A stretch of DNA of 64,000 nt from positions 434,001 to 498,000 of the forward strand of contig JAUIJL010000003.1 in assembly GCA_030431255.1 (NCBI GenBank), in the 5' to 3' direction. The stretch is from Thermoanaerobaculia bacterium (GTDB lineage: Bacteria; Acidobacteriota; Thermoanaerobaculia; Multivoradales; J023). Each line of letters begins with the position of its first letter. Within the stretch, counting starts at the first letter, position 1. Made by a program: the position numbers and the translations under genes. This document shows, piece by piece, positions 15,950-26,169 of this stretch. The notes under the pieces were generated by a model. That model was not told where the DNA came from. It made no database searches and saw only the letters and a list, made by a program, of their open reading frames with translations.

Positions 15950-18900
15950 TCAGCCGCCGGCGGCCTCCGCCTCTTCTTTTTCCACATCGAGGGTGACCAG
16001 CAGGTCGCCGGCGGTGACCGTATCTCCGGCTTTCACCGACAGACGTTGCACCTTGCCGCTGACCGGCGAGGTGACGGCGGTTTCCATTTTCATGGCGGAG
16101 AGCACCACGAGAGCCTCTCCCGCTTTGACCGTTTCGCCGGGCTCGACTTTGATTTCCACCACGGATCCAGGCATGGGGGCGCCGATTTGGCCCAGATCCT
16201 GGGGGTTGGCCACTTCACGATGCACTTCCTCGATCGCCAAAGAGGCGTCCTTGACCCGAATCGACCGGGGTTGGCCGTTGAGCTCGAAGAAGACTTCTTT
16301 TCGACCGTCTTCGTCAGCGTCGGCGCCGATAGCCGTCAGCTTGACCACTAGGGTTTTGCCGCGGTCGATGTCGAAGTGGATCTCTTCGCCGATCTGCATG
16401 GCGGAGAGGAAGTTGCGGGTGGGCAACACGGAGACGTCACCGTAGCGGTCGCGGAACGTCATGTACTCGTCGAAGACTTGGGGGTAGAGGGCCGCCGAGA
16501 CCACGTCTACGGGGCGGATTTGGGTCTTCCACTTCTCCTTGAGCTCGGCTTCGAGGGCGTCGAAGTCGAAGGGCTCCAGGGAAGCACCGGGGCGTCCTTC
16601 CACCGTCGGCAGGCCTTTGAGAACCTTCGACCTGAGGGGCTCGGGATAGCCTTGATACGGCTCGCCGAGGTGCCCTTGGAAGAATTCGATCACCGAGCGG
16701 GGCAGTGACAAGGTGCCGGCCTGGGCTTCCACGTCCGACGGGTCGAGGTCGTTCTGCACCATGAATTGTGCGAGGTCACCGACCACTTTCGACGACGGGG
16801 TCACCTTGATCAAATCGCCGAGCAGGCGATTGGCGCCGACGTAGGCCTTCTTGATCGAGCGCCATCGACCGGCGAGACCCAAGGAGTCCGCTTGGAATTG
16901 CAGATTCGTGTATTGGCCGCCGGGCATTTCGTGCTCATAGATATCCGCGCTGCCGCTTTTGAGGCCGGACTCGAAGGGTCCGTAAAGACCGCGGGCTTGC
17001 TCCCAATAGTCGTTCAAGATCTCGACCGCGTTGAGATCGATCTCGGTGTGGAGATCCGAATCTTGGAGCTCGGCCACGATCGGGCCCATGGACGGCTGGG
17101 AGGTGAGGCCGGCCATGGCGGGAAGCGCAACGTCCACCACGTCCGCCCCGGCTTCCGCGGAAGCCAGCATAGACGCCACACCGGTGCCCGCCGTGTCGTG
17201 GGTGTGGATGTGGATCGGCAGATACGGGAAGGCGGCTCGGAGCTCGCCGACCAGCTTGCGGGCGGCCTTGGGTTTCAACAACCCGGCCATATCCTTGATG
17301 TTGAGCACATGGATGTTCAAGTCCACCAGCCGGCGGGCCAGCTCGAGGTAGTAATCCATGTTGTATTTGGCACGGCTCGAATCGGTGACGTCGCCGGTGT
17401 AGCAAATCGAGGCTTCGATGACCCCCCCGGTCTCTCCCACGGCGTCGATGCCGAGCTTCAAGTTGTCGAGGTAGTTGAGGCAGTCGAAAATCCTGAAGAC
17501 GTCGATGCCGTGGGAATGGGCTTCCCGGACGAATCGCCGGACCACGTTGTCCGGATAGTTGGTATAACCCACCGCATTGGCGCCGCGCAGCAACATCTGG
17601 AAGGGGATGTTGGGTACTTTTTCCCGCAGCCGATCCAGCCGATCCCACGGACACTCGCGGAGGAAGCGGAGGGCGACGTCGAAGGTGGCGCCGCCCCACA
17701 TTTCGAGACTGTAGGCGTTGGCCATGGCGTGGGCGGTGGCCGGGGCAATAACCATCAGATCCCGGGTGCGCACCCGGGTCGCCAGCAGGCTTTGGTGGGC
17801 GTCGCGCCACGTGGTGTCGGTCAGCAGCAGGCCTTTGTGGCTTCGAACCGCCTTGGCAAAGGCTTCGGGACCCTCTTCCAACAAGATTCTACGAAACCCT
17901 TCGGGAGGACGCCCTTCCGGCGCTTTCGGGATCTCCGGATTGAGCGGCGAAGGGGGAGTCACGCCGATGCCGGGAGTGGTCGGTCCGTTGACCGCCACCT
18001 CGCCCAAGAATCTGAGGGCTCGTTGGGCACGGTTTCGGCGCGGTGGAAACTCGAAGAGCTCAGGGGTCCGGTCGATGAAATCCGTGCGTGCGTCACCGCT
18101 GAGGAAGGTCGGATGGGTGAGCACCTTGAGCAGGAACGGAATATTGGTCGACACGCCGCGCACGCGAAATTCGGAGAGCGCGCGACCGAGCTTACGCGCG
18201 GCGCCCTCGAAGTCGAGGGCGTGGCAGGTTACTTTCACTAGGAGTGAGTCGTAGTGGGGCGACACTTGGGCGCCGGAATAGCCGGAGCCGCCGTCGAGGC
18301 GAATTCCCATGCCACCGGCGGATCTGAAGGCCTCGATGCGGCCGGTATCCGGTTGAAAGCCCGCGGACGGGTTTTCCGTGGTGACCCGGCATTGGATGGC
18401 ATGCCCTCGGGTGGTCACCCCGCCGGCGAGACCGAGCTCCTCGTGGGTGGCACCGCCGGCAATCCGAATTTGGGACTGCACTAGATCCACGCCGGTGACC
18501 TCTTCGGTGACCGTATGCTCGACTTGGATGCGAGGGTTGACCTCGATGAAATAGATCTTGCCGTCGTCACCGACCAGGAATTCCACGGTGCCGGCGTTTC
18601 GGTAGCTGACCCTTTCCGCCAAACGCACGGCGTAGTCGGTGAGCTCTTGGCGCACCTCCGGCGCCAGCCCGGTGGCGGGAGCGGTTTCGACCACTTTTTG
18701 GTGGCGACGCTGGACCGAGCAGTCTCGCTCGAAGAGATGCACGATATTGCCCTGGGCGTCACCGAGGATCTGCACCTCAATGTGGCGAGGTCGATCGATA
18801 TACCGCTCGAGGAAAACGGTCCCGTCGCCAAAGGCGCTGGTGGCTTCGGACACCGCGGTCTCGAAAGCCGACTCCAATTCTTCGATCTTTCGAACCACCC

Positions 18901-19423
18901 TCATACCGCGGCCGCCACCACCCATGGCAGCCTTTACGATCACCGGCAGCCCGTGCTCTTCGACGAAGGTCCGGGCCGTGTCCAGATCCTTTACCGGTCC
19001 GTCGCTGCCGGGGACCACGGGCACCCCTGCTTCGATCGCCAGCTCTCGGGCCGAGGTCTTATCTCCAAGACTTTCCAAAACTTCTGGGGAAGGGCCGATG
19101 AAGGTGATGCCTTCCTCGGCGCACCTCCGGGCGAAGCTCGCCCGCTCCGAGAGAAATCCGTACCCAGGGTGGATGGCGTCGACTCGGTTCTCTTTGGCGG
19201 TGGCGATGATTTCCTCGATGTCGAGGTAGGCGGCGACCGGGCTCTTGCCCCGCCCGACCACATAGGCTTCGTCCGCTTTGTAGCGATGCAAATGGACCCT
19301 GTCTTCACGGCTGAAGATCGCTACGGTTCGGATGCCGAGCTCGGTGGCTGCACGGAATACGCGGATCGCGATCTCGCCGCGATTTGCGCACATCAACTTG
19401 CGAATTGGACGTGTATTGGGCAT
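15950..19423 (-). CDS. pyc: Pyruvate carboxylase
   Basis: This is a complete single-chain, 1157-residue enzyme that makes oxaloacetate from pyruvate and bicarbonate using ATP and biotin. The biotin-carboxylase domain (1 to about 455) shows [14 protein letters not shown] and the glycine-rich ATP-grasp loop [11 protein letters not shown]. The carboxyltransferase domain begins near 535 ([20 protein letters not shown]) with the metal-binding [10 protein letters not shown]. The C-terminal biotinyl domain carries [11 protein letters not shown], biotin-lysine at about 1112. It is monocistronic, with a good sigma-70-type promoter about 110 bases upstream. It provides anaplerosis or gluconeogenesis. 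Confidence 0.98.
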   Translation of the reverse strand: MPNTRPIRKLMCANRGEIAIRVFRAATELGIRTVAIFSREDRVHLHRYKADEAYVVGRGKSPVAAYLDIEEIIATAKENRVDAIHPGYGFLSERASFARRCAEEGITFIGPSPEVLESLGDKTSARELAIEAGVPVVPGSDGPVKDLDTARTFVEEHGLPVIVKAAMGGGGRGMRVVRKIEELESAFETAVSEATSAFGDGTVFLERYIDRPRHIEVQILGDAQGNIVHLFERDCSVQRRHQKVVETAPATGLAPEVRQELTDYAVRLAERVSYRNAGTVEFLVGDDGKIYFIEVNPRIQVEHTVTEEVTGVDLVQSQIRIAGGATHEELGLAGGVTTRGHAIQCRVTTENPSAGFQPDTGRIEAFRSAGGMGIRLDGGSGYSGAQVSPHYDSLLVKVTCHALDFEGAARKLGRALSEFRVRGVSTNIPFLLKVLTHPTFLSGDARTDFIDRTPELFEFPPRRNRAQRALRFLGEVAVNGPTTPGIGVTPPSPLNPEIPKAPEGRPPEGFRRILLEEGPEAFAKAVRSHKGLLLTDTTWRDAHQSLLATRVRTRDLMVIAPATAHAMANAYSLEMWGGATFDVALRFLRECPWDRLDRLREKVPNIPFQMLLRGANAVGYTNYPDNVVRRFVREAHSHGIDVFRIFDCLNYLDNLKLGIDAVGETGGVIEASICYTGDVTDSSRAKYNMDYYLELARRLVDLNIHVLNIKDMAGLLKPKAARKLVGELRAAFPYLPIHIHTHDTAGTGVASMLASAEAGADVVDVALPAMAGLTSQPSMGPIVAELQDSDLHTEIDLNAVEILNDYWEQARGLYGPFESGLKSGSADIYEHEMPGGQYTNLQFQADSLGLAGRWRSIKKAYVGANRLLGDLIKVTPSSKVVGDLAQFMVQNDLDPSDVEAQAGTLSLPRSVIEFFQGHLGEPYQGYPEPLRSKVLKGLPTVEGRPGASLEPFDFDALEAELKEKWKTQIRPVDVVSAALYPQVFDEYMTFRDRYGDVSVLPTRNFLSAMQIGEEIHFDIDRGKTLVVKLTAIGADADEDGRKEVFFELNGQPRSIRVKDASLAIEEVHREVANPQDLGQIGAPMPGSVVEIKVEPGETVKAGEALVVLSAMKMETAVTSPVSGKVQRLSVKAGDTVTAGDLLVTLDVEKEEAEAAGG

Positions 19424-19534
19424 AGCTATAAATCTTAACGGAGAAGTTGTCGGAGGGAGAAATCGAGTGGGTCAGGGGGGCTGCAGACCCTTTGGCGGAT
19501 TTCTAAAAACGAGCGAAATTTCACTGACTGCGAA

Positions 19535-19563
19535 AGTATAAGATGTCGCGCTCGATTCGACAA
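19535..19563 (-). promoter_or_regulatory. Candidate sigma-70 promoter of pyc
   Basis: Read on the minus strand, TTGTCG (19563-19558) and TATACT (19540-19535) are separated by exactly 17 bases, matching the -35 and -10 consensus at 4/6 and 5/6. Transcription would start about 105 bases upstream of the pyc ATG. The -35 box lies inside the ATTCGAC repeat array. Confidence 0.55.
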
Positions 19564-19635
19564 CATCATTCGACAACACCATTCGACCCTAGGTGTTCGA
19601 CGACGGCATTCGACAACAACGGCATTCGACAGCAG
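19554..19635. repeat. Degenerate ATTCGAC repeat array at the pyc promoter
   Basis: The heptamer ATTCGAC occurs five times, four of them extended to (G/C)ATTCGACARCA or similar, and a sixth variant reads GTTCGAC. Spacing is irregular, at 13 to 27 bases. The array overlaps the proposed -35 box. It could be a multi-site operator or a slippage product. Confidence 0.65.
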
Positions 19636-19646
19636 ATGTATAACGC

Positions 19647-19679
19647 AAAGGGATCGCGGAAGTGATCTGCGATCCCTTT
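19647..19679 (-). terminator. Terminator-like hairpin after the M1 aminopeptidase gene
   Basis: AAAGGGATCGC (19647-19657) and GCGATCCCTTT (19669-19679) form a perfect 11-bp stem with an 11-base loop, about 70 bases beyond the stop of the minus-strand peptidase gene. The T run on the minus strand is short, so termination strength is uncertain. Confidence 0.7.
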
Positions 19680-19751
19680 CTTGTGGTCCCGAGAGGGAGC
19701 CGGGGCCTGACCCGTTGAGGCCGGACCCTTATTACCGGCCGTCGGCTGAGA

Positions 19752-21677
19752 TCAGCTCTGCCAACCGAGGATGCCGTCGATGGTTCCAGAGGACACCGAG
19801 TGGTAGCCCGGACGGGCCTTGGTGTAGATCTCCATGGCCATGGGTTTGAGATCGTCGTGTTTGGCCATAGCCGCGTAGAGGGGTTGCAAGAATTTGCGCC
19901 GTCCCTGGCGGGTCAGGAAGTCCTCGAGGGCGCCGTAGCCCGGCTCATATCGGCTGTCGATGACGTGTAGAAGCCACTCGCTCAGAATTTCCGAATTACC
20001 GGTCTTAGTAAAACCGAACGCTTGGTCGAGCTGAGCCATCTTTTCAGGGCCGACATCGTAGGGCACACCGCGCAGGAAGTGGAGCCACTCGTGGGTGGTC
20101 CATTCAGAGGTTGGCAGGCCGGCCGGGTCTTTGCCGGCCATCCATTCCGCTCGGGCGGCGTCCACTTTCTCAAACGCATCGCTTTCGAGATTCGGAGCGT
20201 TGCCCGGAACACCGGGGCCGTGGACCCAGGCCTGAACCTGGAGCGACTCTGCCAGTTTCTCGTCGCCCGCAATCAGCTCCTTGTCGAGGTAGGCCAAGAA
20301 GTCGTCGGTGGTTTTGGATTCAAAGGCGTTGGCGTCGAACCAGGCTTTGAGGAAGGGGTCGAATTTCTCCCGACCGACGGTCTCCTCGAGGGTCCGCAGG
20401 AAGAAATATCCCTTTTCATAGGCCACGTCGGTCATGCCTTCGTCCGGGTCGCGACCGTCGAGATTCAAGAAGAGATGGCCGTCGGCGTGACCCGGGCCGA
20501 AATCCGCCAGGGTTTGATCCAAGTCTTGACGCCCGAGGCGGGCGAGCATGGCCGCATAGCTCGGGTTGTAGACCGCCTCCATGATCCGGCGCTCTAAATA
20601 AACGGTGAATCCTTCGTTGAGCCAGAAGTCGTTCCAAGTGGCGTTGGTCACCAAGTTGCCGGACCAGGAGTGCGCCAGCTCGTGGGCGATCAGCGCCACC
20701 AGAGAGCGGTCACCGGCGAGAATGGTCGGGGTGGCAAAGGTCAAACGCGGATTCTCCATGCCGCCGAAGGGGAACGATGGAGGCAGCACTAGGACGTCGA
20801 AGCGGCCCCAACGATACGGTCCGTAGAGCTCCTCGACGGCGTGCATCATGTCCTCGGTTTCGGCGAATTCCCAGGCGGCGGCCTCGACGACCGAAGGCTC
20901 GGCATACACACCGGTGCGCTCGCCCATGGGCCGGAAGGCCAGATCTCCCACGCCGAGGGCCAGCAGGTAGGAGGGGATGGCTTGGGGCATTTTAAAGGTG
21001 TAAATGCCGTCGTCGGTGCGTTCCTGAGGATTCTCGGCGCTCATCACCGCCATCAGCTGATGGGGGACTTGGACCGTGGCGTTGTAGGTGAAACGCACGG
21101 CGGGCGTATCCTGGATGGGCACCCAGGTGCGGGCCAGGATGGCTTGGCTTTGAGTGAAAAGGAAGGGCTGCTCGCCGCCGGCGGTTTGGGCCGGATCCAG
21201 CCACTGCACAGCGGCCGCCTCGGGTGAGGTGACGTAATCCACGTGCACCACCGAGGCGTCCGCCGGCAGGTCGATCTTCAGCTCGCGGCCGAGGCTGTCG
21301 ACCGGCTCGCCCAGCACGAACGGGGTGTCTTGGGGCTGGGAATTCGCTTCTGACGTCCAAGTGACGCTGTGGATCGTCAAGTCGCGGGTGTCGAGGTAGA
21401 GGGCTTCGGCATCGGCGTGCCGATCCAGATGAAGAGAAGCGCGGCCGGTCAGGGTCTTGTTGTCGAAGTCGACCTTGAGGTCGAGATCGAGGTGTTTGAC
21501 CGAAACGTCGGGCCGGGCAAAGGAATGCTTGTCTGGACGGTCCATTTGGGCTGTTGCGCTTTCTGCCTCGTCCGCGGGAGTGGTGTTTTCGGTCGTTGAA
21601 TCGGGGGCGGCGCAGGCGACGGCCAGCGTCAATCCTACGAGAGCCAGGGGCAAAATACCGGATGCCTTAGAAATCAT
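19752..21677 (-). CDS. M1-family aminopeptidase lipoprotein (leukotriene A4 hydrolase-like)
   Basis: The 641-residue protein begins with a signal peptide and lipobox (LTLAVACAAPD), so it is an envelope lipoprotein, unlike the cytosolic PepN. M1 features are complete: the exopeptidase motif GGMEN, the zinc site HELAHSW (His at about 332 and 336) and the third-ligand region WLNEGFTVYLER. The C terminus has the alpha-helical LTA4-hydrolase-type domain (FLTRQGRRKFLQPLYAAM). It should remove N-terminal residues from peptides. AGAGGATC precedes the ATG at 21677. It is transcribed alone and ends before a hairpin. Confidence 0.94.
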   Translation of the reverse strand: MISKASGILPLALVGLTLAVACAAPDSTTENTTPADEAESATAQMDRPDKHSFARPDVSVKHLDLDLKVDFDNKTLTGRASLHLDRHADAEALYLDTRDLTIHSVTWTSEANSQPQDTPFVLGEPVDSLGRELKIDLPADASVVHVDYVTSPEAAAVQWLDPAQTAGGEQPFLFTQSQAILARTWVPIQDTPAVRFTYNATVQVPHQLMAVMSAENPQERTDDGIYTFKMPQAIPSYLLALGVGDLAFRPMGERTGVYAEPSVVEAAAWEFAETEDMMHAVEELYGPYRWGRFDVLVLPPSFPFGGMENPRLTFATPTILAGDRSLVALIAHELAHSWSGNLVTNATWNDFWLNEGFTVYLERRIMEAVYNPSYAAMLARLGRQDLDQTLADFGPGHADGHLFLNLDGRDPDEGMTDVAYEKGYFFLRTLEETVGREKFDPFLKAWFDANAFESKTTDDFLAYLDKELIAGDEKLAESLQVQAWVHGPGVPGNAPNLESDAFEKVDAARAEWMAGKDPAGLPTSEWTTHEWLHFLRGVPYDVGPEKMAQLDQAFGFTKTGNSEILSEWLLHVIDSRYEPGYGALEDFLTRQGRRKFLQPLYAAMAKHDDLKPMAMEIYTKARPGYHSVSSGTIDGILGWQS

Positions 21678-21956
21678 CTTGATCCTCTGGTGAATTCTTG
21701 GGTGGGCGGCCTAGGACCGCTAGCGCAGCCGGCCAAGGTCATTATAGTCGGGTGTGGAACTGCCGCGGATCTGCTAAAGTGAGCTTCCACACGACGTCAC
21801 CGATCCCGGGTGACGACCCTGCGAAGCGCAACGTCCCGCCCCATACCCCAGGTGTCCGCCGATTTGGCCGTGCCCTGACCCGAGTCGGCGCGGGATTTCA
21901 GCCGCTCTGGATCGAAAGCAGCGGATCAAGAGCACGGCAGACCGAGAGCGATCGAA

Positions 21957-23390
21957 ATGAGTTTTTCTACGGATCCGAAGGACGGTGATCTCACCGCAAA
22001 TGCTGGGACTGTCGGCATGATCAGCCTGGGCTGCCCGAAGAATCGGGTCGACAGCGAGATCATGTTGGGCGAGCTCGGCCAGAAGGGTTTCCGGGTCGTC
22101 GCCGACGTTGAGACGGCCGAGACGGTGATCGTCAACACCTGTGGCTTCATCGACGAGGCCAAGCAAGAGTCGATCGACGCTATTTTGGACATGGCGGAGC
22201 GCAAGGGCACCGGCGACGGGCCGAAGAAGCTGCTGGTCGCGGGCTGCATGGTCAACCGCCACGGTCATGAGCTGGCTGAGGAGATTCCCGAAATCGACGG
22301 CTTCGTGTCTTTGGATCAGCTGCGCGAGGTCGATAAGGTGGTCACCCTGGGAGGCGATGCCCCGGCCGCCCCGAGCCCCAGCCACGTGGTCTTCGATCAC
22401 ACCGCGCCACGCATGCTGACCACCAGGGGTTACGGCTACTTGAAAGTGGCCGAGGGCTGCAACAACCCTTGCACCTTCTGCGCGATTCCGAAATGGCGCG
22501 GGCAATTCCGCAGCCGCACCATCGACAGCCTGGTGGAAGAAGCCAATATTTTGCGAGCGTCCGGGGTTGCCGAGCTCTGCCTGGTGGCCCAGGACACCAC
22601 CCGATACGGCGAGGATCTCGGCCTCGGCAAACACGGTTTGACCCGTTTGGTGGAAGCCCTCCTGGAGCAAACCACCTTCCCCTGGATTCGGTTCCTATAC
22701 GCCTATCCGACCACCCTCGACGAGGAGCTCCTGCGGCTCATGGGCCGGGAAGAACGCTTCTGTTCCTACGTCGATATGCCGTTACAGCACAGCCACCCCG
22801 ACATGCTCAAGGCCATGCGCCGTGGAGGTCGAGCGGAGCGCTATCTCCGGCTGCTGGAGAAGGCCCGAGAGCTGGCCCCGGACGTTTTCTTGCGATCCAC
22901 CTTCATCGTCGGTTTTCCCGGGGAGACCGAAGAGCATTTCCAACATTTGCTGAAATTCATCGAAGAGGCCGAATTCGATCACCTCGGAGGATTCGTCTAC
23001 AGCCCCGAAGACGGAACCCCTGGGGCAGAGCTGCCGGGCAGGGTATCGCGCTCAAAGGCGACCCGCCGCTACGAAGAGCTGCTGGAGAGGCAGAAACCGA
23101 TCTCCCTGCGGCGGCGAAAAGCCCTGGTGGGACGTCGCATGACAGCCCTGGTGGAAGGGGTCTGCGAGGAGACGGAGCACCTGCTGCAAGCCCGCCATCA
23201 CGGTATGGCGCCGGACATCGACGGGCGTTTGTTGATCAACGACGGCTTTGCTCCCGCCGGCACCCTGGCGGAAGTCGAGATCAGCGAGGCTTTTGCGGAC
23301 GATTTGGTGGGTCATGTGGTGGGGCCGGAAGGGGCTCCGGGAATTGAGATCGCGGAGTCCGCCGACATCTGGCGCAGCGTGGCGGATTGA
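21957..23390 (+). CDS. rimO: Ribosomal protein S12 methylthiotransferase RimO
   Basis: RimO adds a methylthio group to an aspartate of ribosomal protein S12 using two Fe-S clusters and S-adenosylmethionine. The three cysteines of the N-terminal cluster domain appear in SLGCPKNRVDSE, VNTCGFIDEAK and VAGCMVNRHG. The radical-SAM cluster motif is CNNPCTFCAIP. A C-terminal TRAM domain (from about residue 400, GRRMTALVEGVC) matches the family, and 477 residues is normal. The product has AQDTTRYGEDLG, typical of RimO, which separates it from MiaB. It is followed closely by ribF. Confidence 0.96.
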   Translation: MSFSTDPKDGDLTANAGTVGMISLGCPKNRVDSEIMLGELGQKGFRVVADVETAETVIVNTCGFIDEAKQESIDAILDMAERKGTGDGPKKLLVAGCMVNRHGHELAEEIPEIDGFVSLDQLREVDKVVTLGGDAPAAPSPSHVVFDHTAPRMLTTRGYGYLKVAEGCNNPCTFCAIPKWRGQFRSRTIDSLVEEANILRASGVAELCLVAQDTTRYGEDLGLGKHGLTRLVEALLEQTTFPWIRFLYAYPTTLDEELLRLMGREERFCSYVDMPLQHSHPDMLKAMRRGGRAERYLRLLEKARELAPDVFLRSTFIVGFPGETEEHFQHLLKFIEEAEFDHLGGFVYSPEDGTPGAELPGRVSRSKATRRYEELLERQKPISLRRRKALVGRRMTALVEGVCEETEHLLQARHHGMAPDIDGRLLINDGFAPAGTLAEVEISEAFADDLVGHVVGPEGAPGIEIAESADIWRSVAD

Positions 23391-23451
23391 CGGTCGAGAA
23401 TATGGGACACGGATTTCCAAAGATATGGGATTGAATGCCAAGGGACAGCGT

Positions 23452-24402
23452 ATGCAGGTGATTCACGACGCCCTGAAAAGCCCGGACTTGCCCTACGGAG
23501 GCGTGGCGACGATCGGCAATTATGACGGCATTCACCTCGGCCAGAGGAAGGTCATCGATGCCGCCGTGAATCGGGCGAAAGAGCTGGGGGTGGAGTCGAT
23601 CCTGATCACTTTCGATCCGCATCCGGTCTCGGTCTTGCGGCCCGACTCGGCACCGCCGATCCTGACCCTCGAGCACCAGCGCTTGCGATTGCTCGAAGAG
23701 GCGGGTGTCGACGTGCTGCTGTTCATCCGCTTTACCCGCGAGCTCGCTCACATGGATCCGGAGACCTTCGTCCGCGATTTCCTCCACAGTCGGCTGGCTT
23801 TGGAAGAGATCTACGTCGGCGACGATTTCGGATTCGGCAAGGGCCGGCGCGGCGACGTCGAGCTGCTGGCCGAAATGGGAGAGGATCTCGGCTTCAAAGT
23901 GTACGGCATGGGCCAAGAGACCTATCGCGGTGAGGTCATTTCCTCCACTCGCATTCGCCAAGCGATCAGCGAGGGTGAGCTGGCCTTGGCCATGGAGCTT
24001 CTGGGCCGTCCGTACGGGGTGGCCGGCACCGTGGTGAGGGGGGATCAAATGGGAGCGCGCCTCGGCTGGCCGACCATCAACCTTCAGCCCGACAACGAGC
24101 ATCTGCCTTGCGACGGGGTGTATTGCGGTCAAGTCTTTTTTCCCGACATGCCGGCGACCTTTGATTGCGTCACCAATGTCGGCACCCGACCGACGGTTTA
24201 TGAGAATTACCAGAAGGTGGTGGAGAGCCATATCCTGGGATTCTCCGCCGATGTCTATGGCGAAAAGGTCGAAATCCGCTTCTTCAAGCGGCTCCGGGAC
24301 GAAAAGATGTTTCCCAGCGTGATGGACCTCTCGGCTCAGATCAGCCGAGATGTGGAGGCGACGCGAGAATATTTTGCCGTCCGTCGACGTTTACAGGAAT
24401 GA
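23452..24402 (+). CDS. ribF: Bifunctional riboflavin kinase / FAD synthetase RibF
   Basis: RibF makes FMN and then FAD. ATG 23452 is preferred: AAGGGACA lies upstream and the 316-residue product has normal length; in-frame ATG 23425 is the alternative. The N-terminal adenylyltransferase domain shows GNYDGIHLGQRKVI and FDPHPVSVLRP, and ends with the ISSTRIRQAI motif. The C-terminal flavokinase domain shows GRPYGVAGTVVRGDQMG, GWPTINL, the catalytic-region TNVGTRPT and the terminal FFKRLRDEKMF. It lies 61 bases after rimO in the same direction. No FMN riboswitch is visible, which is normal for ribF. Confidence 0.95.
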   Translation: MQVIHDALKSPDLPYGGVATIGNYDGIHLGQRKVIDAAVNRAKELGVESILITFDPHPVSVLRPDSAPPILTLEHQRLRLLEEAGVDVLLFIRFTRELAHMDPETFVRDFLHSRLALEEIYVGDDFGFGKGRRGDVELLAEMGEDLGFKVYGMGQETYRGEVISSTRIRQAISEGELALAMELLGRPYGVAGTVVRGDQMGARLGWPTINLQPDNEHLPCDGVYCGQVFFPDMPATFDCVTNVGTRPTVYENYQKVVESHILGFSADVYGEKVEIRFFKRLRDEKMFPSVMDLSAQISRDVEATREYFAVRRRLQE

Positions 24403-24470
24403 GCCCGGCTACCGAGGTCGGCTCCCGACGGTGAAACCTTTCGGCACTGACGTGTATCTAAACCTTTGAA

Positions 24471-24497
24471 GCGACTTGGACACGCTGTTCAAGTCGC
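24471..24497. repeat. 8-bp stem hairpin between ribF and trxA
   Basis: GCGACTTG (24471-24478) and CAAGTCGC (24490-24497) are perfect inverted repeats with an 11-base loop. No T run follows, so it is either a weak terminator of ribF or a structure in the trxA leader. Confidence 0.45.
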
Positions 24498-24583
24498 AGA
24501 CGGAAACGATGAAGACCCCCGGTTAGGATCGGCGGAGCCGGTCGAGCCGGATCGAATAGCGAAGACTAGGGAAGGAAAAGGCC

Positions 24584-24916
24584 ATGGCCAACGAAAAGAT
24601 TCTTGAGCTGAGCACCGACAACTTCGAAGAAGCCATCGCCGGCGGACCGGTTTTGGTGGATTTCTGGGCGGCCTGGTGCGGCCCCTGCCGGATGGTGGCC
24701 CCAGTGCTCGACCAATTGGCGGATGAGCACGCAGGCTCCGTGACCATCGGCAAAGTGGATATCGACAATCAGCAAGAGCTGGCGTTGAAGTACGGCGTTC
24801 AGAGCATTCCCACCTTCATCCTCTTCGAGAACGGTGAGGTCAAGGATCGGATGATGGGTGCCATGCCGAAGAGCGCGTTCGAGAACTTCCTGAAAAAGAA
24901 CATCGCCGCAGCCTGA
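24584..24916 (+). CDS. trxA: Thioredoxin
   Basis: A standard 110-residue cytosolic thioredoxin. The active site is WAAWCGPCRMVAP, the buried aspartate is in VLVDFWA and the cis-proline lies in SIPTFILFENG. It has a strong AAGGAAAAGG site just upstream of ATG 24584. It sits 33 bases ahead of the M24 peptidase gene and about 180 bases after ribF, so it may have its own promoter. It presumably supplies reductant to ribonucleotide reductase, methionine sulfoxide reductase and perhaps the selenocysteine redoxin encoded nearby. Confidence 0.97.
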   Translation: MANEKILELSTDNFEEAIAGGPVLVDFWAAWCGPCRMVAPVLDQLADEHAGSVTIGKVDIDNQQELALKYGVQSIPTFILFENGEVKDRMMGAMPKSAFENFLKKNIAAA

Positions 24917-24948
24917 TCGCAGCTGCGATTCCGGTCTCGACCCAGCCC

Positions 24949-26157
24949 GTGTCTGATCAAGCCAACGATCTACCCAACGGTTGGAAGGGTTGCCTTGTGG
25001 TGGCCCAATCCTCGGAAGATCCGTATTTGGCTCCATTCACGGGTGGGGGGAGGCTGGCTTCCAGCTTTGTCCTCATTCCCCGCAGCGAGCCTCCCAGGCT
25101 CGGTTACCTTTCGCCCATGGAGCGCCAAGAGGCCGCGTTGAGCGGCCTCGAGCTGTTGACTCCAGAGCTGCTAGATATGCTTCGTTGGTCGCGAGAAGGC
25201 ACACCGCCGGATGAGCTTTGGGCCAACGTGCTTTCCCGGGCGCTACACCTGTCATCCATGAGCCCCGGAACCTTGGGGATTGCGGGGTCCCTCTCCGCCG
25301 GCTTGATCACGGGTTTCTCGGCTCGCCTAGCAGGGGAGGGCTGGTTCTTCGAGCCGGCCGAGCCTTGGTTGGATCTCCGACGAAAGCTGAAATCGGAATC
25401 GGAGCTGGAAGGCATTCGCCTCGCCGCCCAGGGGACCTGCGCAGGGTTTCACCGCGTGGCGGAGGTGCTTCGCCAAGCGGAAATCGTGGGCGGCCTCCTG
25501 CGGTGGGCGGATGCACCCTTGACAGTGGGGGTGTTGCGCCGCGAGGTGGCCCTAGAGCTTTGTCGCCACGGGCTCACCCAACCCTGCCAGAACATCATCG
25601 CACCCGCTGAGGAAGGGGCTGTGCCCCACAACACCGGCACCGACGAGCGGGTGCTCAAAGCCGGCGAGTCCTTAGTGGTGGACATCTTTCCCAAGGGCCG
25701 CCTATTTGCCGACTGCACTCGGACTTTCTGTGTCGGCCCCCCGGGTCGCAAGCTCGAAGCCGGCCATCGAAAGGTCGAAGAGGCCCTCGAGCTGGCGGAA
25801 TCCGAAGCCAAGGTCGGCGTTTCCGGGTGGCATCTCCAAGAAGTGGTGTGCGAGCTCCTGGGCCGAGCCGGCTATCCGACGCCGATCAGCGAGCCGGGGA
25901 CCACCCGGGGTTACGTCCATGGGTTGGGGCATGGAGTCGGTTTCGAGCTGCACGAGCTGCCGAGCTTCCGTCGACACGCGAGTGAGGGCGAGGGGCAGCT
26001 GGAAGCGGGGGATGTCATCACCCTGGAACCCGGTCTCTACGATGAAGCCGAAGGATGGGCGGTGCGCATCGAGGATCTCTACGTGGTCGGTGAGCAAGGG
26101 CTCGAAAACTTGACCCCATTGCCACGATCCCTCGATCCCCAGGACTGGTATTCCTGA
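24949..26157 (+). CDS. M24-family metallopeptidase (Xaa-Pro aminopeptidase-like)
   Basis: The 402-residue protein has an N-terminal creatinase-like domain and a C-terminal pita-bread domain. The five metal ligands can be located: VVDIFPKGRLFADCTRTF (two Asp), GLGHGVGFELHE (His), VITLEPGLY (Glu) and WAVRIEDLYVV (Glu). The start is GTG 24949. The first third is less conserved than in PepP, so substrate specificity, dipeptidase or Xaa-Pro aminopeptidase, cannot be fixed. It follows trxA by 33 bases and converges on the next gene with 12 bases between the stops. Confidence 0.88.
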   Translation: MSDQANDLPNGWKGCLVVAQSSEDPYLAPFTGGGRLASSFVLIPRSEPPRLGYLSPMERQEAALSGLELLTPELLDMLRWSREGTPPDELWANVLSRALHLSSMSPGTLGIAGSLSAGLITGFSARLAGEGWFFEPAEPWLDLRRKLKSESELEGIRLAAQGTCAGFHRVAEVLRQAEIVGGLLRWADAPLTVGVLRREVALELCRHGLTQPCQNIIAPAEEGAVPHNTGTDERVLKAGESLVVDIFPKGRLFADCTRTFCVGPPGRKLEAGHRKVEEALELAESEAKVGVSGWHLQEVVCELLGRAGYPTPISEPGTTRGYVHGLGHGVGFELHELPSFRRHASEGEGQLEAGDVITLEPGLYDEAEGWAVRIEDLYVVGEQGLENLTPLPRSLDPQDWYS

Positions 26158-26169
26158 CCTAGGCTAGGC

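Larger units (their letters stand above)
19424..19751. other. Spacer between the M1 peptidase gene and pyc
   Basis: This 328-base spacer carries, in minus-strand order, the end of the aminopeptidase transcript with a hairpin (19679-19647), a degenerate ATTCGAC repeat array (19635-19554), a promoter-like sequence (19563-19535) and about 110 bases of pyc leader. No open frame here looks coding. Confidence 0.6.

Noticed and set aside
16766-18241. 491-codon plus-strand open frame inside pyc
   Set aside because: It is antisense to conserved pyruvate carboxylase sequence and has no family motifs; it is a GC-rich shadow frame.
23248-23451. Longer ribF start overlapping rimO
   Set aside because: The extra residues are the out-of-frame reading of rimO; ATG 23452 has a better ribosome binding site and gives the usual length.
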